Source of the DNA: Janthinobacterium sp. ROICE36
GTDB lineage: Bacteria > Pseudomonadota > Gammaproteobacteria > Burkholderiales > Burkholderiaceae_D
Direction: 5' to 3'
Assembly: GCF_002869965.1 (NCBI RefSeq)
Contig: NZ_PEBS01000051.1
Span: 1-42,558 of the forward strand
DNA length: 42,558 bases
The translations under genes and the position numbers were made by a program. This document shows positions 30,413 through 38,301 of the stretch, piece after piece (the first letter of the stretch is position 1; each line of letters starts with the position of its first letter). The notes beneath the pieces were generated by a model. That model had not been told where the DNA came from, did no database searches, and saw only the letters and a list, made by a program, of their open reading frames with translations.

Positions 30413-32446
30413 TTACCACATGATCACGCGCTGCCCGGGCGGCAGATACATCGGGTCGCCCGGCTTGATGCCGAACGCTTCGTAAAAGCCGGGCTGATTT
30501 TTGACCGTACCCTTGGCGCGGAATTCGCCCGGAGAATGCGGGTCGCTCTTGATCTGCGCGATCGCCGCCTCGGGACGCAATTTCGCGCGCCATTTCTGCG
30601 CGAAGCCGATGTACAGGCGCTGTTCGCCCGTCAAGCCATCGATGACTGGCGACGGCTTGCCACCGAGCGAACGCTGGTAAGCCTTGTAGGTGATCGACAG
30701 GCCGGAATTGTCGCCGATGTTTTCGCCCAGGGTCAGTTCGCCATTGATGTGATAGCCAGGCACGGGGCTGTAGGCGCCATATTGCTTGACGAGACCGGCG
30801 GCCAGGGCCTTGAAGGCCGTGCGGTCTTCCGCCGTCCACCAGTTGCGCAAGCGACCCTTGGCATCATATTGGCTACCCGAATCATCGAAGGCATGGCTGA
30901 TTTCATGGCCGAAGGTGATGCCCAGCAAGCCGTAATTGACGGCATCTTCCGCTTTCACGTTGAAGAATGGCGGCTGCAAAATCGCGGCCGGAATGGTGAT
31001 GGCATTCAGCGACGGGCTGTAGCTGGCGTTGACGGTTTGCGGCGTCATCGACCATTCGTCGCGGTCGACGGGTTTGCCCAGCTTGGCCAGGTTTTGCTGG
31101 CGGCTCCAGGCGCGCGCGGCGCGCACGTTGGCGATCAGGTCGTTCGGCTGCGTCTGCATGCTGCTGTAGTCGCGCCAGGTAGCGGGATACGCGATCTTCG
31201 GCTTCAAGGCGGCCAGCTTGAGCTGAGCTTCCTTCTTGGTTTCCGGGCCCATCCAGTCGAGCTGCTCGATGCCATCCTTGAACGAGGCGACGAAATTGTC
31301 GAACATGGCCATCACGCGGGGCCGGGTTTCCGGCGGCAAATACATGTCCACGTAACGCTTGCCGACGGCATCGCTGATGGCGTTATCCGTGAAGCGCAGC
31401 GCCAGTTGCCACTGCGGTTCGCTTTGCGGCGCGCCGCGCAGCACCGTGCCGTCGAAGGCGAAACGCTCCTTGAGCGTAGCGCTGTCCAGATAAGACGCAT
31501 AGCTTTCGATGATGCGCCAGTTCAGATAGCTCTTCCACGATGCCAGCGGCACGGCGGCCACGGTCTCGGAAAAGCCTGTCATGAAGCTGGGCTGGCGTAC
31601 CACGGCCGAGCTTTCCTTTTTCGCCAAGCCGGCGGCGGCAAAGTAGGCTTTCCAGTCGAAAGCGGGCGCCAGTGCCGCGAATTTATCGAAATCGACGCGG
31701 TTGTACGATTTGACGGGGTCGCGCATCTGCACGCGCGTCCACTGCACGGCCGCCAGACGCGTTTCGATGTCGAGGATTTGCGCCGCGTGCTCGGCGGCAG
31801 CCTGGTCGCCGCTCATGGCCAGCATGGTCTCGATATGCTTGAGGTATTTGGCGCGCACGGCTTGCAGCTTGGCGTCGTCGTCCTTCAGATAGTAATCGCG
31901 GTCGGGCAAGCCCAGGCCGGACTGGCTGATGTTGACCGTGTAGCGCTCCGGGTCTTGCGCATCGGGCGCCACATAGGCGGAAAACGGCGTGGCGATGCCA
32001 TTGCCTTGCAGGTAAGCAAACAGCGCCGGCAAGTCTTTCTTGTCTTTCACGGCGGCGACGCGGGCCAGTTCGGCGCGCAGGGGCTTGAAGCCGGCCGCAT
32101 CGCGCGCCTTGTCGTTCATGAAACTCGTGTACAGGTCGGCGATCTTGTGCGCCTCGCTGCCGGGCTTGCCGGGGTTCTTGACGGTGGCATCGATCAGGCC
32201 GCGCAGCTGGCCCTGCGCGATTTCACGCAATTCAATATATGTGCCCCAGACCGATTTGTCGGCCGGGATGTCCGTATTGCGGGTCCAGACGCCGTTGACG
32301 TAGCCGTAGAAATCATCGCGGGGGCTGACCGCCGGGTCCAGGGTTTTCAGGTCGATGCCCGATACGGGCGCTGGCTGGGCGTACAACGATGGCGAAGATA
32401 AGGCGAACAAGGCGCAGCAGGCGGCGCTGATGAGTGAACGTTTCAC
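30413..32446 (-). CDS. M13 family zinc metallopeptidase (neprilysin/PepO-like)
   Basis: The 677-residue product begins with a signal peptide (KRSLISAACCALFALSSPSLYA), so it acts in the periplasm or outside. The zinc motif HEISH (His514, Glu515, His518) is in FGHEISHAFDDSG. ENIGDNSG supplies the third ligand Glu, and NASYSPSLNAITIPAAILQPPFF is the substrate-side strand. The start is GTG 32446, because AAAGGA lies at good spacing and the signal peptide then starts at residue 1. An upstream GTG at 32470 has no such site. It is a single gene with its own promoter. Confidence 0.9.
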   Translation of the reverse strand: MKRSLISAACCALFALSSPSLYAQPAPVSGIDLKTLDPAVSPRDDFYGYVNGVWTRNTDIPADKSVWGTYIELREIAQGQLRGLIDATVKNPGKPGSEAHKIADLYTSFMNDKARDAAGFKPLRAELARVAAVKDKKDLPALFAYLQGNGIATPFSAYVAPDAQDPERYTVNISQSGLGLPDRDYYLKDDDAKLQAVRAKYLKHIETMLAMSGDQAAAEHAAQILDIETRLAAVQWTRVQMRDPVKSYNRVDFDKFAALAPAFDWKAYFAAAGLAKKESSAVVRQPSFMTGFSETVAAVPLASWKSYLNWRIIESYASYLDSATLKERFAFDGTVLRGAPQSEPQWQLALRFTDNAISDAVGKRYVDMYLPPETRPRVMAMFDNFVASFKDGIEQLDWMGPETKKEAQLKLAALKPKIAYPATWRDYSSMQTQPNDLIANVRAARAWSRQQNLAKLGKPVDRDEWSMTPQTVNASYSPSLNAITIPAAILQPPFFNVKAEDAVNYGLLGITFGHEISHAFDDSGSQYDAKGRLRNWWTAEDRTAFKALAAGLVKQYGAYSPVPGYHINGELTLGENIGDNSGLSITYKAYQRSLGGKPSPVIDGLTGEQRLYIGFAQKWRAKLRPEAAIAQIKSDPHSPGEFRAKGTVKNQPGFYEAFGIKPGDPMYLPPGQRVIMW

Positions 32447-32505
32447 GAAGATTCCTTTAATTGTTTTCACTTCATGTTGGGGAACATGCTGTGTCCAGGC
32501 ATGGG

Positions 32506-32541
32506 AGGCAGGATTATAGTCCGCCTGCCTGCGGGCAACAA
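32506..32541 (-). promoter_or_regulatory. Promoter and flanking inverted repeat of the M13 peptidase gene
   Basis: On the minus strand TTGTTG (32536-32541), a 17-bp spacer and TATAAT (32513-32518) make a good sigma-70 promoter about 67 bases before the GTG start. The -10 lies inside the inverted repeat AGGCAGG (32506-32512) / CCTGCCT (32524-32530), placed as a repressor operator might be. A further palindrome, CATGTT-N4-AACATG (32473-32488), is in the leader. Confidence 0.5.
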
Positions 32542-32621
32542 TGATGTTGGGACAATAGAAGAGGTGACGCCGCGCAATAACACGGCTACGTAAATCAGCT
32601 CTCCCGTGGTCGAGGCCTCGC

Positions 32622-33191
32622 CTATTTCACCGGCGCGAACGTCACCGTCAGCCCGTTGCCCGTGGTCCTGATTTGCGTCGGAACAAACTGCACGCCCGCA
32701 TAGCGCAATTCGTCGGGCTTGAAGGTATAGATGGGCGTTTCATGCATGAGCTGGTCGGCCACCAGGCTGGCCACCTTGGCGAACTGGCGCTGCTGCGACT
32801 CGTCCATGCCCTCGATGCTGACCTTGTCCACGCTCGCTTCGCTCAGGTAGACGGCGTTGCGCTGGGCATCGAGCACCAAACGGCCCGACATGGCCAGGCT
32901 GCCGCGCCAGCTCTGGCGTATGAAGGGTGGCAAGACGCTGGCATCCACGCTCAGGGCGACTCTTTCGCGCTCGGGCTGCAAAGACAGTTGCGGGTGGGTC
33001 AGCTTGACGTCCAGCACGGACAACACGCGCTTGTCGATGGGAAAGCGGCGCTCCAGGCCTTGCTGCATCTTGCTCAGCGACACGTTCACGTCACGCGGGC
33101 CAATCAGGGTGGAACACGAGGCCAGCACAGTACAGGCAAAAGCGGCGATGGCGGCGGTTTTCAGCAAGGGGCGGATGGCGGTCACATTCAT
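32622..33191 (-). CDS. DUF1439 lipoprotein
   Basis: This 189-residue lipoprotein has a signal peptide ending in a lipobox LASC, with Cys26 as the lipidated residue. The mature part (DVNVSLSKMQQGLERRFPIDKRVLSVLDVKLTHPQLSLQPERERVALSVDA, then GSLAMSGRLVLDAQRNAVYLSEA) fits the DUF1439 family, which is related to YceB of E. coli. The domain is beta-rich and may bind lipids. Function is unknown. The residue after Cys is Ser, so outer-membrane sorting is expected. It has only a weak ribosome site. Confidence 0.82.
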   Translation of the reverse strand: MNVTAIRPLLKTAAIAAFACTVLASCSTLIGPRDVNVSLSKMQQGLERRFPIDKRVLSVLDVKLTHPQLSLQPERERVALSVDASVLPPFIRQSWRGSLAMSGRLVLDAQRNAVYLSEASVDKVSIEGMDESQQRQFAKVASLVADQLMHETPIYTFKPDELRYAGVQFVPTQIRTTGNGLTVTFAPVK

Positions 33192-33245
33192 GGATAGTCT
33201 CGGTGGAAAGATGGCGCCATCTTACACATGCGCCAGCTTCAACAC

Positions 33246-33277
33246 AAACGGCGCCCGGCTTGCGGCGGGCGCCGTTT
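33246..33277 (-). terminator. Stem-loop terminator after the small membrane gene
   Basis: AAACGGCGCCCG (33246-33257) pairs perfectly with CGGGCGCCGTTT (33266-33277) around an 8-base loop, and TTTGTGTT follows on the minus strand. It lies 15 bases after the stop of the 24-residue gene at 33293 and before the DUF1439 gene. Confidence 0.7.
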
Positions 33278-33292
33278 GAGTACGTCAACGTC

Positions 33293-33367
33293 TTAATGCA
33301 CGAACAGGGCGATCAGTATGACGATGGGCAATGGGATGCCCAGCAGCAGCAAGAGGATGGAACGCAT
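33293..33367 (-). CDS. 24-residue hydrophobic membrane peptide
   Basis: A short ORF reads MRSILLLLLGIPLPIVILIALFVH and stop TAA. It is one membrane helix with a Pro pair in the middle and an Arg at the N-terminus. AGGAG lies 7 bases before the ATG, as strong as any site in the window, and a strong stem-loop follows the stop. These signs argue for a real gene. It lies 28 bases after the 300-residue membrane protein gene and is probably in its operon. I do not know a named family; similar short peptides with such helices occur near stress genes in related bacteria. Function is unknown. Confidence 0.65.
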   Translation of the reverse strand: MRSILLLLLGIPLPIVILIALFVH

Positions 33368-33395
33368 GGCAGACTCCTAGATTGAAATGGATGAG

Positions 33396-34298
33396 TTAAA
33401 TGGTCACATGGCGCAGCACGCGCTCGTGGTCGCGCTGGTGGCCGCCAAACGTTGCCGCCAGGCTGGCCACGAAGGCGCCCAGCAGCAAGGCGACGAACAT
33501 CCACAGAGCCGTGTGGGCACCGGCCTTGCGGGCCGTTTCCGCCGCTTGCTGGGCGGCCGCTTTGGCATCGGCGGCGGCCTTGGCGGTGCGCGCGTAGACG
33601 GCGTCGACCCGCGCTTCCGCTTCAGCCTGCGTCAAGCCCGTGCGGCTGGCCACGACTTGGCCCAGGTAGGCGCGGTCATCGGCAGCCAGACTGCCCGTGG
33701 ACAGGCTTGTTGCGAAGATCTTGCCGATTTCCACGCGCTGGTCGGCAAGCGTGCCACCCGCACCGGCCGCTGGTGCAGAGCGCAGCAGCATGTCCGAGAA
33801 ATAATCGAGCGGATTGGCGCTACTGCCCTCGCCTTGCTTGGCGCCTGCAGCACCTGCGCCCGCTGCCGCTGCGGGTGCAACGGCAGCGGCCACGCCGCTG
33901 CCCGCTTCGATGGCGCCGCTGAGCACGGCGCGCGTACCGCCGGCCAGTACGGCCACGGTGATCAGGGTGGCCACGGCCCAGGCCAGCAAGCCGTGCGCCG
34001 TATCGCGGAAATGCACTTCATCCGTGTGGATGGAGCTCCATTTCACGCGCAGCCGACCCGCCAGGTAGCCGCCGATACCGGACGCGGCCAGTTGCATGAA
34101 GGCCAGCCAGGCGATGGTCGACACGCCGATGGCCGTGGCGTTGAACGACCACGGCGACACGGACGACAGGCCCAGCCCCACGCCGAGGATCAGCAGGATG
34201 AAGGACAAGGCGGCCGCAGCGGCAGCGCCCGCCAGCACGGCGCCCCAGGAAACACCCGGATTGTTCAGGTCCGACGCGGACAGTTGTGTAGCTTGCAT
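33396..34298 (-). CDS. Membrane protein of unknown function with Ala-rich middle region
   Basis: The 300-residue protein has membrane segments at about 18-43, 55-78, 105-128 and 275-295. An Ala/Gly-rich low-complexity stretch (about 130-155) and a periplasmic or cytoplasmic helical region (DRAYLGQVVASRTGLTQAEAEARVDAVYARTAKAAADAKAAAQQAAETARKAG) lie between them. I do not recognise a named domain. GGGAG precedes ATG 34298. It lies 34 bases after the hemerythrin gene and 28 bases before the 24-residue membrane peptide gene, so the three genes look like an operon. Confidence 0.75.
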   Translation of the reverse strand: MQATQLSASDLNNPGVSWGAVLAGAAAAAALSFILLILGVGLGLSSVSPWSFNATAIGVSTIAWLAFMQLAASGIGGYLAGRLRVKWSSIHTDEVHFRDTAHGLLAWAVATLITVAVLAGGTRAVLSGAIEAGSGVAAAVAPAAAAGAGAAGAKQGEGSSANPLDYFSDMLLRSAPAAGAGGTLADQRVEIGKIFATSLSTGSLAADDRAYLGQVVASRTGLTQAEAEARVDAVYARTAKAAADAKAAAQQAAETARKAGAHTALWMFVALLLGAFVASLAATFGGHQRDHERVLRHVTI

Positions 34299-34332
34299 GG
34301 AATACTCCCTTGGTTGATGATTTTTATGGTGC

Positions 34333-34776
34333 TCAGGCGGCGATGCCCGTCAGCTGCTTCTTGCGTGCGGCCATTTCCCGGCCCAGCGCGTCCAGGTCGA
34401 CACCCGTATGGCGCACCTTGGGAAACATGTCGCCCTCTTCTTCCTTGACGTGGTGTTCGATCTGCTCGGACAGGACCTTGACCTTGGCGTCGTACAGGTC
34501 ATCGGCGGGGTCCATCGATTCGATTTGCGCAATGAGTTCCTTGGCGCTCGCGTGCTCGACGATAGCTTCATCCATCAGGTCGCCATCGTGGATGGGGCGG
34601 CGCACGGCCGGATAGAAGATTTCTTCCTCCAGCTGCGTGTGCACGGTCAATTCCTGGCAAATCTGCTCGGCCAGCTTTTTCTTGGTGGCAAATGAGCGGT
34701 CGCTCAAGCCTTCATATTGGGCAAACAAGGCTTTGACTGCCTTGTGGTCCTGCATTAATAAACTGATCGCATTCAT
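34333..34776 (-). CDS. Hemerythrin-domain protein
   Basis: This 147-residue protein has a four-helix hemerythrin-like domain with expected diiron ligands: His11 (MQDHKAV), His46 and Glu50 (HTQLEEE), His75 (EHASAKE), and His108/His109 with Glu113 (HHVKEEEGDMFP). Such proteins sense or carry oxygen, nitric oxide or iron in the cytoplasm. AAGGAGG precedes ATG 34776, and an upstream in-frame start is rejected. It is the first gene of the operon with two membrane proteins. This makes a stress role plausible but not shown. Confidence 0.87.
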   Translation of the reverse strand: MNAISLLMQDHKAVKALFAQYEGLSDRSFATKKKLAEQICQELTVHTQLEEEIFYPAVRRPIHDGDLMDEAIVEHASAKELIAQIESMDPADDLYDAKVKVLSEQIEHHVKEEEGDMFPKVRHTGVDLDALGREMAARKKQLTGIAA

Positions 34777-34881
34777 GGCGCCTCCTTGTTGTGGATGAGG
34801 CAAGGATGCGCCATAGCGGCGCCAGCGTATGTGCGGCGCCTTACACAATCTTGGTTTTTATACACTTGCTTGCTTCTGTGC

Positions 34882-36237
34882 TCACTTGATGCCGTGGTGG
34901 CCCATCAAGTCGTACAGGGTGGGCCGGCTCACGCCCAGCAGCTCGGCCGCGCGGGCGATATTGCCGTCGGCCCGCGCCAGCGCGCGCACCATGACCTTGT
35001 ATTCGGCCGCTTCGCGCGCCTGGCGCAGGTTCAGCGGCGCATCCGGGGGCGCCGCCTGGGCGCTGGCGGGCAAGCCCAGGTCGTCGGCCGCGATCTGCGG
35101 TCCGTCGCACATGATGACGGCCCGCCTGATGCAGTTTTCCACCTCGCGCACATTGCCGGGCCAGCCGTAGTTTTCCACCAGCTGTAGCGCGCCTGCGCTG
35201 AAATGCAGGTTGCCGCGCCCTTCGCTGGCGCAGAACTTGTTCTTGAAATGGTGGGCCAGCAAGGCGCAATCGCCGGCCCGCTCGCGCAGGGGCGGAATGC
35301 GCAAGACGATTTCGCTGAGACGGTAAAACAGGTCTTCGCGGAAACGTCCCTGTTCCGCCAGCACCTTCAAGTCCTGGTGCGTGGCGCAGACGATGCGCAC
35401 GTCGACGGCGATCTCGGCGCGCCCGCCCACGCGCTCGATGACCCGCTCCTGCAGGAAGCGCAGCAGTTTCGCCTGCAGCGCCATCGGCATGTCGCCGACC
35501 TCGTCGAGAAAGAAAGTACCGCCATGCGCCAGTTCGATCTTGCCCAGGGTTTGCCGCGCCGCGCCCGTAAAGGCCCCCCGCTCATAGCCGAAGAGCTCGC
35601 TTTCCAGCAGGTTTTCGGGTATCGCCGCGCAGTTGATGGCAATGAAGCGCTGCGCGTGGCGGCTGGACAGCGCATGCAAGCCCCGCGCAATCAGCTCCTT
35701 GCCGCTGCCCGAATCGCCCAGCAGCATCACGCTGGCCGACGAGGGCGCCACTTTTTCCACGTTGCGGCACAGTTTCAGCATGCCGGGGTCGCGGCTGACG
35801 ATGCCGGCCAGGGGCGAGTCCGCCTGCGTCTGCAGCATGCGGCGGTTTTCCTGCTGCATGGCGTGCAGGTAGAACGCGCGGGCGATGACCAGGCCCAGCA
35901 TGTCGGCCTCGAACGGTTTCTGGTGGAAATCGTAGGCCCCCAGGGCGATGGCCTTTAAGGCATGCGCGCGCTCCTGGTTGCCCGAGAGAATGATGACCTT
36001 GGTGTCCGGCGCCAGCGCCAGGATGTGCTGCAAGGTAGCCAGGCCTTCCGTGGCGCCGTCCGGATCGGGCGGCAAGCCCAGGTCCATCGTCACCACGGCC
36101 GGCTGGTGGCGCCGCACCAGCGCCAGCGCCGTTTCGCGCTCGCCCGCCAGCAAGACCTCATAGCCGTCAAAACTCCAGTGCAGCTGCTTTTGCAGGCCGG
36201 GATCGTCTTCGATGACCAGCAGTTTCTGTTTGCCCAT
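34882..36237 (-). CDS. prsR: PEP-CTERM-box response regulator, sigma-54 activator PrsR
   Basis: This 451-residue NtrC-type regulator has a receiver domain with Asp52 as the phosphate acceptor (TMDLG) and Lys107 (QKPFE). The AAA+ domain has Walker A GDSGSGKE (174-181), the sigma-54 contact loop GAFTGA (221-226) and FFLDEVGDM (Walker B). A Fis-type HTH (NIARAAELLGVSRPTLYDLMGHHGI) ends the protein. The order and partner gene fit the PEP-CTERM-linked regulator PrsR (TIGR02915). It should switch on sigma-54 promoters of exosortase-linked genes. AAAGGA precedes the ATG, 12 bases after the kinase stop. Confidence 0.9.
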   Translation of the reverse strand: MGKQKLLVIEDDPGLQKQLHWSFDGYEVLLAGERETALALVRRHQPAVVTMDLGLPPDPDGATEGLATLQHILALAPDTKVIILSGNQERAHALKAIALGAYDFHQKPFEADMLGLVIARAFYLHAMQQENRRMLQTQADSPLAGIVSRDPGMLKLCRNVEKVAPSSASVMLLGDSGSGKELIARGLHALSSRHAQRFIAINCAAIPENLLESELFGYERGAFTGAARQTLGKIELAHGGTFFLDEVGDMPMALQAKLLRFLQERVIERVGGRAEIAVDVRIVCATHQDLKVLAEQGRFREDLFYRLSEIVLRIPPLRERAGDCALLAHHFKNKFCASEGRGNLHFSAGALQLVENYGWPGNVREVENCIRRAVIMCDGPQIAADDLGLPASAQAAPPDAPLNLRQAREAAEYKVMVRALARADGNIARAAELLGVSRPTLYDLMGHHGIK

Positions 36238-36249
36238 GGCATTCCTTTG

Positions 36250-38301
36250 CTAGGCCGCGTGCAGCGGCAGGATCACGCGGAACGTGGTGCCCACTTGCGG
36301 CGCGCTGCGCACTTCCAGGCTGCCGCCCACTTCGCGCAGGTATTCGCGGCTTTCAAACACGCCGATGCCCATGCCCGCCGTCTTGGTCGTATCAAACGGT
36401 TTGAACAGGCGTTCGCGGATGAATTGCTCGCTCATGCCCTGCCCCGTATCGTCGAGTTCGACCACGGCCGTATGCTGCACCCGCCGCAACCGCACGGCCA
36501 CCTTGCCATCGCTGGCCGTGGCCTCGATGGCGTTCTGGATCAAATGCCCGAGCACGCGCTCCAGCCGAGCGCGGTTAGCCAGCACCGTCAGCTCGCCATC
36601 GACGATTTCCAGCCGGGGCGCCGGCGCCAGGCTGGCCTTGGCGGCCACGGCCTGGCGCAGCAAGCCATCGAGCAGCAGCGGTGCCGGCGCTTCCGGCGCC
36701 TCGCCGCGCGCCAGCTTTTGCAGCAAGGTCTTCATTTTCTGCACGGAATGGTCGAGTGTGCCCAGCATGTCTTCCTGGAAGGCGGGATTGGCGCGGTGCT
36801 TTTCGGCATTGCTCAATAACAAGGACAGCTGGAACACCAGGTTTTTGAGGTCGTGCACGATAAAAGTGGACATGCGGTTGAAGGAATCGAACTGGCGCGC
36901 CACCGTCAGGGTGTCGAGCGATTCGCGGTGCGCCAGGTAGCTGGCGGCCTGGCTGCCGGCAATTTTCAGCACGTCGCGGATTTCCCAGTTCAAGCCGATA
37001 CGCGTGCGGGGGCGCGCCAGCGCGACAAAGGCGAACAGCTGGCCATGCAGCATCAAGGGCACCAGCAGCCACACTTGCGGCAGCGCCAGCAGCGCCGGCG
37101 GCAGCAGCAAGCCGCCGTACTGGCGCGGGTTTTGCTCGCAGTCAGCCACATCGATCACCCAGTGGCGCGCTTCCAGAAACTGGCACAGGGGACCGGACGC
37201 CGGCTCGCTCCACGTGCCCGGCGGCCAGTTCCAGCTGGCGGCCGGGGCAAGCAGGCCAGGCTCGCGCAGTATCCACAGCGCGCCCGCGCGGCTTTCCACC
37301 AGCTGCGCCATGGCCTGTATCGTGCGTTCACCCAAGGCAGGGCCATCTTCGGACAGCGCCCGCGTAAACCGCAGCCATTCCTCGCGGTAATCAAAGATGG
37401 CCTTATAAAAATGCTTGTTGATCGTGACCTTGAGCTTGGCGCGCAGGCTGCCGGAAAACAGCACGCCCGCCAGCAGCAGAGCCGCGCCGCCCAGGTAAGC
37501 CATCTGCATCAAGGACCCCCAGGTGCCGCCGAAATAGCGCAAGTAATAAGCACTGGCCGCCATGGCCAGCAAATAGATGGCCGAGCCCAGCAAGGCGGCC
37601 GAGCGGTACAGCATCTGGCGCGAGACGGACAGGCCCAGCGCCCAGCCGGGATTGCGCGCGGCCGAGACGGCCAGCAGCGGCGCGCACAGGGCGTCGACGA
37701 TGCCGCCCGCGGCCCAGATGTCGTCGTTGATCGCGCGAAACAGCAAGGCGTCGCTGTACAGATAAAAATCGTAGGCGAACAGCCCGCCCACGCCCAGGCA
37801 GGCGAACTTGATGCCCCAGCGTTTCAGGGGCGGCGTGTTGCGATACCACTGTTCCACCAGCAACATACCCAGCACGGCAAGCAGCAAACGGCTGAGGCTG
37901 GCGATGATGCGCGCCGGCAAAGGCAGTGCCAGCCAGGAAGAGGCCATCGAGAACAGCCAGGGCGCCAGCGCCGTGAGGACGATGCCCACCAGCACCAGGC
38001 GCAAGCGGGGACGCGACGGCTCGATCAGCAGTAGCAGGAAGACCAGCCAGGCCAGGGTGCGCAGCAGTTCCAGCGCATCGCCGGCCAGCGCGAGGCGCTG
38101 TCCCAGCAGCACGAGCACCACCGTGCCCGTGGCCCAGCCGCCCGTCGCCAGGCAAGCCACCAGCAAGGCGCGCACATTTTGCCGTGCGCGCCAGTTGCTG
38201 ATGAGCAGCAGCGCCAGCACGAAGAATGCCAGCGACGCCAGGCCATGGCTGAGTGCCCCAGCGTCGGCCGCCGCCAGCCAGTCCGACCGCGCCCCCATCA
38301 T
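36250..38301 (-). CDS. prsK: PEP-CTERM system histidine kinase PrsK
   Basis: This 683-residue sensor kinase has an N-terminal half with about eight to ten membrane segments (to about 285) and a GAF-like middle. Its dimerisation helix has His483 in FIVHDLKNLVFQL, and the ATPase domain has NAIEA (N box), DDTGQGM (G1) and GMGIGVF (G2). This is the architecture of TIGR02916, PrsK. It would phosphorylate PrsR, coded 12 bases downstream. ATG 38301 overlaps the stop of the sugar transferase gene as ATGA, so the three genes are one operon. The signal sensed is unknown; the membrane half is large enough to sense lipid or glycan intermediates. Confidence 0.9.
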   Translation of the reverse strand: MMGARSDWLAAADAGALSHGLASLAFFVLALLLISNWRARQNVRALLVACLATGGWATGTVVLVLLGQRLALAGDALELLRTLAWLVFLLLLIEPSRPRLRLVLVGIVLTALAPWLFSMASSWLALPLPARIIASLSRLLLAVLGMLLVEQWYRNTPPLKRWGIKFACLGVGGLFAYDFYLYSDALLFRAINDDIWAAGGIVDALCAPLLAVSAARNPGWALGLSVSRQMLYRSAALLGSAIYLLAMAASAYYLRYFGGTWGSLMQMAYLGGAALLLAGVLFSGSLRAKLKVTINKHFYKAIFDYREEWLRFTRALSEDGPALGERTIQAMAQLVESRAGALWILREPGLLAPAASWNWPPGTWSEPASGPLCQFLEARHWVIDVADCEQNPRQYGGLLLPPALLALPQVWLLVPLMLHGQLFAFVALARPRTRIGLNWEIRDVLKIAGSQAASYLAHRESLDTLTVARQFDSFNRMSTFIVHDLKNLVFQLSLLLSNAEKHRANPAFQEDMLGTLDHSVQKMKTLLQKLARGEAPEAPAPLLLDGLLRQAVAAKASLAPAPRLEIVDGELTVLANRARLERVLGHLIQNAIEATASDGKVAVRLRRVQHTAVVELDDTGQGMSEQFIRERLFKPFDTTKTAGMGIGVFESREYLREVGGSLEVRSAPQVGTTFRVILPLHAA

